DNA from: Cymbidium sinense
Lineage: Eukaryota; Streptophyta; Magnoliopsida; Asparagales; Orchidaceae
NCBI GenBank assembly: GCA_021442155.1
Contig: CM038216.1
Coordinates: forward strand, 92,739,666-92,803,665
Direction: 5' to 3'
DNA length: 64,000 nt
A program made the position numbers and the translations under genes. The notes under the pieces were generated by a model. It ran no database searches and was not told the origin of the DNA. It saw only the letters and a program-made list of their open reading frames with translations. This document shows positions 46,407 through 56,147 of the stretch, one piece after another; position 1 is the first letter of the stretch; every line of letters starts with the position of its first letter.

Positions 46407-47485
46407 TCTCTCCTATCTTTGGGAGGTTTTAGCATTTGGCTAGTTTTTTCTCTATTGGTTGAGCTTTTGTTGTGTGTTTTCTGGCTACTTGGAGTATTGG
46501 ATTCTTGCCTAGTTTTCCTCTTTCTAGCTTCTTATTTGTTGGTTTTTTTTCTGGTGCCCTTTGGCTGGTTGGTTTTGAGCAGATGGATTTGTTCATATTG
46601 GCTTACCTTTCTTTGGTTGGTGCTTTTGCTCTCTTTGTTGGTGGTAGGTTGGGTTTTTTTGTCCTGGTGTGTGGTTTGTCCATTGGTTATTATTTCTCTA
46701 GCTATTTATTTTAGCTTTGTCTTCTTTTTTTTTTTGTTGGTTGGTTTGTCTCTTGCTCTTTTCTTGGGTGCTCTATTGTGTGGTTGTTGGCTATTTCCTT
46801 TCCTTGGTTGATTTGGTATTTTGGATTGGTGTTGTTGTGGGTTTGTTGGCTGGTGCCTTGGTGGCTTTGGATTGTTGTTGTTCTCTATTGGCTTTGTCTT
46901 TGAGGCTCTTTTCTTTTTGTGAGTTTCTTTTCTCCATATTTTTAAGAGGTGTTCATATTTGGTTTTGTTGGGATTTCATGTTAATTTTATATGTTCTCCT
47001 CCTCTCTTTTCCTTTGCATCACTTTTCTTGGGTGGCTATTATGATAGGTTTGTATTTTTCTTTGGTTGGGATGGCTATGATGATATGATGGATTTTTTCC
47101 TTGATATTTTGTGGTTGGTGACTTTTTCCATTTGTAACCCTTCTTTGAAGCTGGATACACTTAGGATTTGATGCCCCTCATTACTGAGATTATCCTTCTT
47201 TCTTCATATATAAGCCTTAGTTTTTTCTCTTTATGTTTTTTGATCTCCTTCTGGCTGAGATTTCTTGTAAGTTGAAGATTCTATTTTTTAGTTGGTCTCT
47301 TCTTCTGATGGTCTCATTTTCTTAGGTTGTTGGAGTTGTCTTCACAGGTGTTATAGGTTTCCTTTTCTTATGGATCTTCATCTCTTTGGAGGTTCTTTTT
47401 AGAGCGGTGGATTCTTCCCTTTGCTTTTGCTTTTTAGTTTTGTCTTTATTTTTTTCTTTATTGTTCCTTGATGTATTAGTTTAAG

Positions 47486-47557
47486 GACTAAACTCTTTAG
47501 GATTCTCCTATAGCTCATTTGAGCAGTAGTTTTTTTCTTTTGTTTTTGAGTTTAGTC
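47486..47557 (+). other. Predicted 3' stem-loop of the LINE RNA
   Basis: GACTAAACTC (47,486-47,495) pairs perfectly with GAGTTTAGTC (47,548-47,557). The loop carries a nested GCTCATTTGAGC hairpin within TAGCTCATTTGAGCAGTAGT. The same architecture with different stem bases is found at 47,705-47,768, and with near-identical bases at 2,154-2,219. Such 3' structures are what stringent-type LINE reverse transcriptases recognise. Confidence 0.7.
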
Positions 47558-47614
47558 TCTAATATGGTATTCTTGTACATATTTTTCTGAGCAATAAATT
47601 CTATTTAGTTAAAA

Positions 47615-47694
47615 TAAAACCTAAGTACTAAACCCTAAACCCTAAACCTTAAAAACTCTAAACCCTAAACCTTAAACATAAACCCTAAAACCCT
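47615..47694 (+). repeat. Short telomere-like block between two retro-insertions
   Basis: CCTAAGTACTAAACCC and degenerate CCCTAAA units only. Confidence 0.85.
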
Positions 47695-47840
47695 GTACTT
47701 AGATAAGGGGATTTACTCCTTAGGCTGATTGTAGCTCTTTGAGCAGTAGTTATGGAGTTTATCCCCTTTAAGGACCATGTAATCCCCTTTTTGTGGCAAT
47801 AAAATACCCTTACATGGGGTAGCCCTAAAAAAAAAAAATA
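47695..47840 (+). mobile_element. Severely truncated 3' tail of a second, related LINE family (or SINE sharing its tail)
   Basis: An approximately 145-base poly(A)-ended insert in telomere-like DNA. AAGGGGATTTACTCC (47,705-47,719) pairs with GGAGTTTATCCCCTT (47,754-47,768), 13 of 15 positions, around a loop with TAGCTCTTTGAGCAGTAGTT, which matches the LINE loop at 47,511 apart from one base. Further on, CCATGTAA and TTACATGG can pair, GCAATAAAAT resembles the LINE's GCAATAAATT, and the element ends in a 12-base A-run. Confidence 0.78.
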
Positions 47841-48757
47841 CTAAAACCTTAAACCTTAAATCCTAAACCCTAAAAACCTAAAAACCTAAACCTAAACTAT
47901 ATAAAACCAAAAAATGAAATAAAAAATAAACCTAAACCTAAATAAAATAAAATAAAAGCCTAAACTAAAACCTAAACCTAAACCTAAAAATAAAATTAAA
48001 TAAAAAATAAAAATAATCTAAAATAAAATAAGTAAAAACCTAAACTAAGCTAAAAATATAAAATAAACCTAAGAATTAAAAATCTAAAGAAAATAAAAAC
48101 AAAATGTAAAATAAAAATATATTAAACCTAAAATAAAATAAAATAAAAACTAAATAAAAACTTAAACCTAAAAAATAAACCTAAAAATAAATAAAAAATA
48201 AAACATAAACCCAAAACTAAAAAAAACACTAAACCCAAAATAAAAATAAAATAAAATAAACCTAAACTTAGATTAAAATAAATTAAACTAAAATAAATAA
48301 AACCTAAACATAAACCTAAAATAAACTAAACCTAAACCCAAATCTAAACTAAATAAAATAAATTAAATTAAAAATAAGCCTAAACCTAAACTAAAAAATA
48401 AAACCTAAAAATAAATCAAAAATAAAAACCTAAAACCTAAACCTAAAAAAATAAAATAAAAACCTAAATCTAAACTTAAAAATAAAAAATAAATCCTAAA
48501 TCTAAAAAATAAAATAAGAATAAAACTCAACTAAAAAAATAATAAAATAAGAATAAAACTCAACTAAAAAATAAACCTAAACCTAAAAAATATACTAAAA
48601 TAAAAAACTTGCACTAAAATAAATAAACCTAAAACAAATAAACTAAACCAAATATAAAGAAAAAATAAACCTAAATAAAAGTAAAAAATAAAATAAACTA
48701 AAATAAATAAACTAAATAAACCTAAACCTACTGGTTTACTTAATTTTTTTTAAAAAA
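47841..48757 (+). repeat. Telomere-like stub and composite-unit spacer 16
   Basis: Full-length spacer: CCTAAGAATTAAAAATCTAA near 48,068, AACAAAATGTAAAATAAAAA near 48,097, and a small tandem duplication of an AATAAAATAAGAATAAAACT-type segment near 48,508 and 48,541. The boundary motif AAACCTACTGGTTTACTTAA lies at 48,724-48,743. Confidence 0.85.
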
Positions 48758-48896
48758 ACCCTAAACCCTAAATCCTAAACTCTCAACTCTAAAGCCAAAA
48801 CCCTAAAATTAACCCAAAACCCAAAACCCTATACCTACAACACTAAACCTACAACCCTAAAACCTAGACCTTAAAGCCTAAAAAACCTTAAACCCT
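48758..48896 (+). repeat. Telomere-like block before P0 copy 3
   Basis: Degenerate CCCTAAA units; nothing else. Confidence 0.85.
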
Positions 48897-49778
48897 AGTT
48901 GAGCTGACTTTTATGAAAGGTGATCTTAAAGAAGTCAACGAAGAGGTTATGAAATATGAAGTTAGTGCTCCTGCCCGTGTTGATCTTATTGCACCTATTG
49001 ATGTTGGGGTTCTTCTAGGAAACACTGATCTATATCCTTCACAAACTTCTTTCTTCCAGGTTCTAAATATCCCAACTAAGATCAGCAAGGGTACCGTTGA
49101 AATTATCACAGTGGTTGAGCTGATTAAAAAAGGCGATAAAGTGGGATCCTGAGAGGCTTCTCTACTAGTTAAGTTGGGGATTAGTCCATTCTCTTATGGC
49201 CTTTTCATTCAGTCTATTTATGATGATGGTTCAGTGTTTAGTCATAATGTGCTTGACCTCACTGAATATGATCTCATTGAGAAGTTTTTGATAGGGCTTT
49301 CAATGATCACTTCTCTCTCATTGGCCTTCTCTTATCCCACCCTTGCTGCAACATCCCACATGTTCATCAACGCTTACAAGAATGTCTTCATAATTGTGAT
49401 TTCCACTTATTACACATTCAGCAGGCTGAGAAGGTTAAGGAGTATTTGAAGGATCCTACTAAATTTGTTGTGACTACTGCGCCTGATGCATCTACTGTTC
49501 TTGCTGCTGCTCCAGCTGCTGTAGTGGAAGAGAAGAAGGACGAGCCTGCTGAGGAATCTGATGATGATATGAGCTTCAGCTTGATCGACTAAGCTTTGTT
49601 GGCCTTCTATAAAATCAAATTTTCTGGTCTCTGGGAGTTAAATCATTTTGTGAAATACTATTTTTGTGAATTTTTGAATTGCATTTTATTTTATCTTATT
49701 TTATTAGTTGGGAGGATAATGTCTTGCTTGATTAGGTAATTTCTTGTTTGTTATAAAATCATTTGAGTTAATAAAAAC
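48897..49778 (+). pseudogene. RPP0: 60S acidic ribosomal protein P0 retro-fragment, copy 3
   Basis: From MKGDLKEV at 48,913 the natural frame is open for 79 codons (…[13 protein letters not shown]…, [32 protein letters not shown]) to a TGA that replaces a serine codon at about 49,150. Past it the frame is again open ([41 protein letters not shown]) until a one-base slip near 49,420. The C terminus then reads EYLKDPTKF…[21 protein letters not shown] and ends at a natural TAA (49,590-49,592). So a single stop and a single frameshift separate it from a continuous C-terminal two-thirds of P0. The first ~100 residues are missing. 3' UTR and A-rich end are present; GRP copy 11 follows at 110 bases. 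Confidence 0.93.
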
Positions 49779-49888
49779 TTTAAACCTTAAACCCTAACCC
49801 TAAGCCCAAAACCCTAAACCTAAACATAAAGTAACTAAATAAATTAAAAGTTAAATCTAAATACAAAAACCTAATAAACCTAAACCTT
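49779..49888 (+). repeat. Telomere-like stub and GRP leader
   Basis: Short CCCTAAA stretch, then leader AAAGTAACTAAATAAATTAA at 49,829 and ACCTAATAAACCTAAACC just before GRP. Confidence 0.85.
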
Positions 49889-50434
49889 AAGAATGGGCAG
49901 AACCTTAATGGCAAAAACATCACCATCAACCAGGCTTAGTCTAGATCTGGTGGTGGAGGCGAAGGCGGTGGTGGCGATTATCGCAGTGGTGGTGGGGGAT
50001 CTGGAGGTGCAGGTGGATATGGAGGTGGTGTTCCGAGCACTGGTGGTTATGGATGCAGGAGGAGGTATGGAGGTTACAACTGTGGTGGTGGATATGGAGG
50101 TGGTGGTTGGAGTAGTGGTGGTTATGGAGGCTGGAGGAGCGATGGTGGTTATAGCTGTGGCGGTAGTGGAGGGAGAGATCAGGGATATGATGGTGGATCC
50201 TGCTACTCAGGAGGCTTAGGTGGTTCTGATGGGAACTGGAGAAATAAGAGTACCATCGCTTATGCAACTGTGTTTACAAGAGAGTTCTAGTTATCTAAGG
50301 TTTTGATTTTTTTAATGTGTGCCTATTTTTGATCTATGTCATCTCTTGTGTCTTAGAGAACTTGGTGTGTTACTTGTTTGATGAAATCAAAAAGAAGAAA
50401 TGTTGAATCTGAATTTGTTCTCTGTTAAAAAAAC
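49889..50434 (+). pseudogene. Glycine-rich RNA-binding protein retro-fragment, copy 11 (longest glycine region)
   Basis: Natural frame: NGQNLNGKNITINQA, TAG, SRSGGGGEGGGGDYRSGGG…, open to GGSDGNWRN at about 50,247 with no frameshift before the C terminus. It has an additional block compared with the other copies: after GGYNC comes GGGYGGGGWSSGGYGGW and a second GGYSC, so the GGY…RRS/WRS module is present twice (about 50,020-50,085 and 50,086-50,160). The natural stop region is altered (AATAAG). The single stop is CAG to TAG. 3' UTR and poly(A) intact. It is the best single source for reconstructing what the captured GRP tail looked like. Confidence 0.92.
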
Positions 50435-51610
50435 AAAAAACCCTAAACCCTAAAGTAAAACCTAAATCATAAACATAGACCATAAACTCTAAATATTAAA
50501 AATAAAAAAAACAAAAAAAAACCTAACCCTAAATGCTAAACCCTAAAACTAACCCTAAACCCTAAACTTACAACCCTAAATCCTAAACCTTAAACCTTAA
50601 AATCCTAAACCCCAGACCCTAAACCTTAAACCCTAAACCCTAATCTGTAAAAACTCTAAACCTTAACACTAAACCCTAAACCCTAACCCTAACCCCTAAA
50701 TCCCAAAACCCTAAACCTTAAAACATTAAACCCTAAACCTTAAGCCCTAAACCCTAAACCCTAAAAACCTGAATACCTAAACCTAAACTAAATAAAATCT
50801 AAAAATAAAATAAATAAATAAAATATAAACCTAAATAAAATAATAAAATAAAATAAAATAAAATAAAAAACTAAATTAAAACTAAACCTAAACCAAAAAA
50901 TAAAATAAAATAAAAAATAAAATAAAACTAAAATAAAAAAAATAAAATCCTAACTAAAACTAAAAAAATAAAATAAACCTAAGAATAAAAAACCTAAATA
51001 AAATAAAAACAAAATGTAAAATAAAATAAAATAAAACGTAAAATAAAAACTAAATAAAAACTTAAACGTAAAAAATAAACCTAAAGTAAATAAAAAATAA
51101 AACCTACACCCTAAAATAAAAAAAAACTAAACCTAAAATAAAAATAAAATAAACAAAATAAAAGAACCTCAACCTAAACTAAAATAAACTAAACTAAAAA
51201 AATAAAACCTAAGCCTAAACTAAAATTAAACTAAACCTAAACTTAAACCCAAACTAAATAAAATAAAATAAACTATAAATAAACTTAAATCTACACTAAA
51301 AAATAATACCTAAAAATAAACCTAAAAGCTAAACCTAAAAAAATAAAATAAAAACCTAAACCTAAAAATAAAAATAAAAATAAAATAAAAATAAGACTCA
51401 ACTTAAAAATAAACCTAAACCCTATCCTAAACCTAAAAAAATAAACTTATATAAAAACCCTAAACTAAAAATAAATAAACTAAACTAAATAAAAATATAA
51501 AATAAATCTAAATATAAATATAAAATAATATAAACTAAAATAAATAAAAAATATACTAAATAAACTAAATGAACCTAAACCCACTAGTTTACTTAATTTT
51601 TTAAAAAAAA
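50435..51610 (+). repeat. Telomere-like block (to 50,770) and spacer 17
   Basis: Spacer landmarks CCTAAGAATAAAAAACCTAA (about 50,979), AACAAAATGTAAAATAAAAT (about 51,008) and AAGACTCAACTTAAAAATAA (about 51,392). Boundary motif AAACCCACTAGTTTACTTAA at 51,577-51,596. Confidence 0.85.
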
Positions 51611-51820
51611 GGTAAGCACTAAATCCTAAACCCTAAACCCTAAACCGTAAACCCTAAACATACAACACTAAACTTATGACCATAAACCCTAAAACCTAAA
51701 CCCTAAACTCTAAAAAACCCTAAACCCTAAACCCTAAACCTTAAACCTTAAATCCTAAATCCTAAATCCTAACCCTAGCCTAAACCTAAATCCTAACCTA
51801 AACCCTAAACCTTAAAACCC
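51611..51820 (+). repeat. Telomere-like block before P0 copy 4
   Basis: CCCTAAA variants, with four consecutive seven-base units around 51,739-51,775 changing from CCTTAAA to TCCTAAA. Confidence 0.85.
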
Positions 51821-52694
51821 TAGTTGGTGATTTTTTATGAAAGGTGATCTTAAAGAAGTTAGTGAAGAGGTTGCAAAATACAAAGTTGGTGCTCCTACCC
51901 ATGTTGGTCTTCTTGCACATATTGATGTTGTGGTTCCTCCAGGAAACACTGGTCTGGATCCTTCACATACTTCTTTCTTTTTGGTTCTCAACAACCCAAC
52001 TAAGGTTAATAAGGGTACTATTGAAATTATCCCATCAGTTGAGCTGATTAAAAAAGGCAATAAGGTGGGATCCTCAGAGGATGCTCTCCTCGCCCAACTA
52101 GGGATTAGGCCATTCTCTTATGGCCTTGTCATCCAGTCTGTGTATGATGATGGTTTGGTGTTTAGTCCTAAGGATCTTGACCTCACTGAAGATGATTTCA
52201 TCGAGAAGTTTTTGCCAGGGCTTTCAATGATCACTTCTCACTCACTAGCCCTCTCTTATCCCACCTTTGCTGTAGTGCCCCACATGTTCATCAACGCTTA
52301 CAAGAATGTCCTTGCCGTCATGATTGCCACTGATTACACTTACCCGCAAGACGAGAAGGTTAAGGAGTATTTGAAGGATCCTAGTAAATTTGATGTGGCT
52401 ACAATGTTTAATGCTTCCATTACTCCTTCTCTAGTGCTATAGTGGAAGAAAAGAAGGAAGAGCCTGTTGAGGAATCTGATGATGATATGGGTTTTAGATT
52501 GTTCGACTAAGCTTTGTTGGCCATTTATAAAATAAAATTTTATTATCTCTCAGAGTTAAATCATTTTGTGAAATACTATTTTTGTGAATTTTTGAATTGC
52601 AATTTATTTTATCCTAATTTATTAGTTATTAAAGGATAATGTCTTATTTGAATTGGTAATTTTTTTTATTATGGAATCATTTGAGTTAAAAAAA
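51821..52694 (+). pseudogene. RPP0: 60S acidic ribosomal protein P0 retro-fragment, copy 4 (best preserved)
   Basis: An uninterrupted 201-codon frame (51,837-52,442) in the natural register covers the insertion domain and most of the C-terminal domain: [119 protein letters not shown] small deletion in the Ala/Pro hinge (near 52,425) shifts it to a stop; in the shifted frame the acidic stalk tail ([17 protein letters not shown]) still ends at a natural TAA (52,508-52,510). About 100 N-terminal residues, including the rRNA-binding part, are absent. 3' UTR and A-run precede CCCTAAA. A short stalk-like polypeptide is conceivable from the internal ATG at 51,837, but I see no promoter evidence. Confidence 0.93.
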
Positions 52695-52801
52695 CCCTAA
52701 ACTCTAAACCCTAAACCCTAAACCCTAAACCCCAAACCCTAAACCTAAACCTAAAGTAACTAAATAAATTAAAAAACTAAACTAAACCAAAACGAAAATC
52801 C
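52695..52801 (+). repeat. Telomere-like stub and GRP leader
   Basis: Six near-perfect CCCTAAA units, then leader AAAGTAACTAAATAAATTAA at 52,753. Confidence 0.88.
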
Positions 52802-53269
52802 TCAGAATGAGTAGAACCTTGATGGTAGGAACATCACCATCAACCAGGTTCAATCTAGATCTAGTGATGGAGGTGAAGGAGTAGACGACAGTTATCGCAG
52901 TGGTGGTGGGGATCTAAAGGTGCTGGTGGATATGGAGATGTTGGTCAGAGTAGTGTGGTTATGGAGGCAGGAGGAGTGATGAAGGTTACAGCCATGGTGG
53001 CGGTGAAGGGAGAGATCGGGGATATGATGATGGATCCTGCTACTTAAGATGCCAGGGTGGTTCTGATGGGAATTGTAAAAATTGAAGCACACGATCTGGC
53101 GCTACGAATGTGTTTTACAATAGAGGCGGTCTAGCTATCTAGGATTTTTAATTTACTCATGAAGCTCATTTTTATCTATGTGATATTGTGTCTTGTGTGT
53201 GTTACTTGGTTGATAAAATGAAAATGAAGAAATGTTGAATCTAAATTTATTCTCAGTTAAAAAAAATCA
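52802..53269 (+). pseudogene. Glycine-rich RNA-binding protein retro-fragment, copy 12
   Basis: NGQ is changed to N-E-stop (AATGAGTAG), then NLDGRNITINQVQSRS is readable. One G is lost in the GGGG run near 52,909 and the remaining glycine region is out of frame. The 3' UTR has two or three small deletions but ends in the normal poly(A). Confidence 0.88.
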
Positions 53270-53561
53270 AAAACCCTAAACCCTAAACTAAAACCTGAAC
53301 CTTAAACCTAAATACTAAACCCTAAACCCTAAACCCTAAACCCTAAAGCTCCAAACCCCAAACCCCAAACCCAAATCCCAAAACCCTAATCTGTAAACCC
53401 TAAACCCTAAACCCTAAACCCTAAACCCTAAGGCTCAAAACCTTAAACCCTAACCCTAAACCTTATACTCAAAACCTTAAACCTAAACCTATTGTGACTA
53501 AATAACTTATAAAATAAACCTAAACCCTAAAACTTAATAAACCTAAACCTAAATGAAAGCC
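53270..53561 (+). repeat. Telomere-like block and leader between GRP copies
   Basis: CCCTAAA and CCCCAAA variants; leader remnant TGTGACTAAATAACTTATAA near 53,494. No spacer or boundary motif. Confidence 0.85.
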
Positions 53562-53995
53562 CTAAAAATGGGAAGAACCTTGATGGTAGGAACATCACCA
53601 TCAACTAGGCTCAATCTAGATTAGTTGGCGGAGGCGGTATCGGGTGGTGGTGGGATATGAAGGTGCTTATGGATATGGAGGTGGTGGTCAGAGTAGTGGT
53701 GGTTATAGAGGCGGGAGGAGCGACGGAGGTTACAACCATGATGATGGAAGAGAGAGAGATCAGGGATATGATGATGGATCCCGCTGCTCGACAGGAAGGG
53801 GTGGTTCTGATGGGAACTAGAGAAATTCAAGAACAGCCGATCCAATTTACTACTTATGGAACTGTGTCTTTACAGTAAAGACAATTCTAGTTATCTATGT
53901 CATTGCTTATGTCTTAGAAAACTTGGTGTGTTACTTGGTTGATGAAACCGAAAAGAAGAAATGTTGAATCTGAATTTGTTCACTGTTAAAAAAAA
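53562..53995 (+). pseudogene. Glycine-rich RNA-binding protein retro-fragment, copy 13
   Basis: Reads NGKNLDGRNITIN then TAG (CAG to TAG), and loses frame in the first glycine block (ATTAGTTGGCGG). About 40 bases are missing from the glycine region and a further piece from the 3' UTR between CTAGTTATCTA and TGTCATTGC. Ends in poly(A). Confidence 0.88.
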
Positions 53996-54428
53996 TAAAA
54001 ATCCTAAACCCTAAACTAAAACCTGAACCTTAAACCTAAAATTTAAACCCTAAATGCTAAACCCCAAAAATAAAAAAAAATAAAAAAATAAGAAAATAAA
54101 TTAAATAAAACCCTAACCCTAAACCCACAACCCTAAAATTAACCCTAAACCCTAAACACTAAACCCTAAACCTACAACCCTAAATCCTAAGCCCTAAACC
54201 CTAAAACCCTAAACTGCAAACCCAAAACCCTAAACCCTAAACCCTAAACCATAACCCTAAACCCTAAACCCTAAAAGCATAAACCCTAAAAGCCAAAACC
54301 CTAAATCCTAAACCCTAAAGCCTAAACCCTAAACCCTAAACCCCAAACCCTAAACCCAAACCTAAAGTGAATAAATAAATTAAAAACAAACCTAAACCCT
54401 AAAAAAAATAGATTTAAACCTAAATTAT
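53996..54428 (+). repeat. Telomere-like block and leader
   Basis: An A-rich start (54,065-54,110), then CCCTAAA variants and leader AAAGTGAATAAATAAATTAA at 54,364. Confidence 0.85.
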
Positions 54429-54869
54429 AAGAATGGGCAGAACTTTGACAGTAGGAACATCACTGGAAACCAACCTCAGTCTAGATTTGGTGGTGGAGGC
54501 AAAGGCGGAGGCAGCGATTATCGTAGTGGAGGTGGGGGATCTGGAGGTGATGCTGGATATGGAGGTGGTGGTTATCGAGGCTAGAAGTGTGACGAAGGTT
54601 ACAACCATGGTAGTGGAGAGGGATATGATAGTGGATCCCCTACTCGAGAGGCTGGGGTGATTAGGGAGAACTAGAGAAGAGCGATCCGATCGACTTATGG
54701 GCTCTTTATAGTAGAGATAGTTCTAGTTATCTAGAGTTTTTGATTTGCTCTATATGTGCTCTTTCTTATCTATGTCATCACTTGTGCCTTAGAAAACTTG
54801 GTGTGTTACTTGGTTGATAAATTTGAAAAGAATAAATGTTGAATACGAATTTGTTCTGTGTTAAAAAAC
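54429..54869 (+). pseudogene. Glycine-rich RNA-binding protein retro-fragment, copy 14
   Basis: Natural frame NGQNFDSRNITGNQPQSRFG, GGGKGGGSDYRSGGGGSGG, AGYGGGGYRG, then a stop at about 54,582 and DEGYNHGSGEGYDSGSP. Two blocks are deleted (GQSS and part of GGGGR). The 3' UTR is nearly complete. No frameshift is seen before the stop. Confidence 0.9.
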
Positions 54870-55888
54870 ATAAAAAATCCTAAACCCTAAACTAAAACCT
54901 GAACCCTAGACCTAAAACCTAAACCCAAAACCATAAACCTTAAACCCTAAAAACCCTAAACCCTAAACCCTAAACCGTAAAACTCTAAACTCTAAACCCT
55001 AAACCCTAAACCCTAAACCCCAAACCTTAAAACTTATAAGCCTAAACCCTAAACCTTAAACCCCCAACCCTAATCCCTAAACCCTAAACCCTAAACTTAA
55101 ACTTAACTAAAACTAAACCTAAAAAAATAAAATAAATAAATAAACTTAAACCTAAATAAAATAAAAAAATAAAATAAAATAAGACATAAACTAAGACCTA
55201 AACCTAAAACTAAACCTAAACATAAACATAAAGATAAAATAAAATAAAAAATAATAACTAAACTAAAATAAAATAAATAAAAACCCAAACTAAACTAAAT
55301 AAATAAAAAAGCTAAATAAAATAAAAACTAAATATAAAATAAAAATAAAATAAACCTTCAATAATATAAAATAAAAACTAAACAAAAACCTAAACCTAAA
55401 AAATAAAGCTAAACATAAAACCTAAAAATAAATGAAAATAAATCCTAAACCCTAAACTAGAAAAATAAAATAAACTAAACCTAAACTAAAATAAACTAAA
55501 CTAAAATAAATAAAACCTAAACTTAAAGCTGAAATAAACTAAACCTAATCCCAAAACAAAATAAAAATATAAACTAAAATAAACTTAACAAAAATAAATA
55601 AAACCTAAACCTAAACCTAAAATAAACTAAACCTAAACCATAACTAAATAAAATAAATTAAACTAAAAATAAACTTAAACTTTCATTAAAAAAAATAAAA
55701 CTTAAACTAAAATAAATGAACCTAAAATAAATAAACTAAACTAAATAAAAATTAAAAATAAACCTAAATAAAAAAAACAAACTTAAGTAAAAATAAAAAA
55801 TAAAATAAATTAAAATAAATAAAAAATAAACTAGGTAAACTAAATTAACCTAAACCTACCGGTTTACTTAATTTTTTTTTAAAAAAAA
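54870..55888 (+). repeat. Telomere-like block (to 55,090) and spacer 18
   Basis: Spacer in which an AACTAAACTAAAATAAATAA…CCTAAACC segment is repeated (near 55,495 and 55,590). Ends with TAAACCTACCGGTTTACTTA, the cleanest copy of the boundary motif, and an A-run. Confidence 0.83.
55851..55888 (+). repeat. Boundary motif, type copy of a family of about 20
   Basis: TAAACC-TACC-GGTTTA can form a six-base-pair hairpin, followed by CTTAATTTTT and an A-run that can itself pair with the T-run. It always marks the change from G-free spacer to CCCTAAA repeats. Other copies begin near 3,161, 5,771, 8,704, 12,361, 13,821, 15,911, 27,424, 28,485, 29,331, 30,838, 37,006, 38,200, 39,608, 48,724, 51,578, 57,531, 62,205, 63,091 and 63,691. 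The TTTACTTAATTT half is the most constant; the centre varies as CCGG, CTGG, CTAG, CCAA, CTTG. Confidence 0.88.
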
Positions 55889-56147
55889 CCATAAAACCTA
55901 AACCCTAAATCATAAACCCTAAATCGTAAACCCTAAACTAACCCTAAACTTATAACTTTAAACTGACAATCGTAAACCCTAAACCCTAAACCCTTAAAAA
56001 TCCTAAACCCTAAACCCTAAACCCTAAAGCTTAAATGCTAAACCCTAAACCCTAAACCCCAAACACTAAACCTAAACCTAAAGTAACTAAATAAATTGAA
56101 AAACAAACCTAAACCCCTAAAATCTAATAGATCGAAACCTAAACTCT
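55889..56147 (+). repeat. Telomere-like block and GRP leader; P0 absent
   Basis: CCCTAAA variants, leader AAAGTAACTAAATAAATTGA at 56,079. Confidence 0.85.

Larger units (their letters stand above)
44440..47614 (+). mobile_element. L1-type LINE copy with ORF1 but no reverse transcriptase region
   Basis: Starts abruptly after CTAAACCCTA with TTATTGGGAAATTTTGGGAT and ends with GCAATAAATTCTATTTAG, a short A-run and telomere-like repeats. About 125 bases of 5' leader precede ORF1; after ORF1 (ends 46,406) comes 1.2 kb of T/TG-rich 3' region that the truncated copy at 1,281-2,277 also carries. No endonuclease or reverse transcriptase coding region is present in its 3.2 kb, whereas complete plant L1 elements are normally around 6 kb or more. 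Flanks on both sides are telomere-derived. Frames at 46,419-47,171 are hydrophobic by base composition and not credible proteins. Either ORF2 was deleted, or this is a non-autonomous family. Confidence 0.85.

Noticed and set aside
46419..47171. Hydrophobic frames downstream of ORF1, resembling membrane proteins
   Set aside because: They fall in the T/TG-rich 3' region of the LINE, overlap one another in different frames, and the equivalent frames at 1,191-2,065 differ.
44440..47614. Complete autonomous LINE
   Set aside because: No endonuclease or reverse transcriptase coding sequence between ORF1 and the poly(A) end, and ORF1 itself is broken.
51821..52694. Functional P0 gene
   Set aside because: The first ~100 residues, promoter region and introns are absent and a frameshift precedes the stalk tail.
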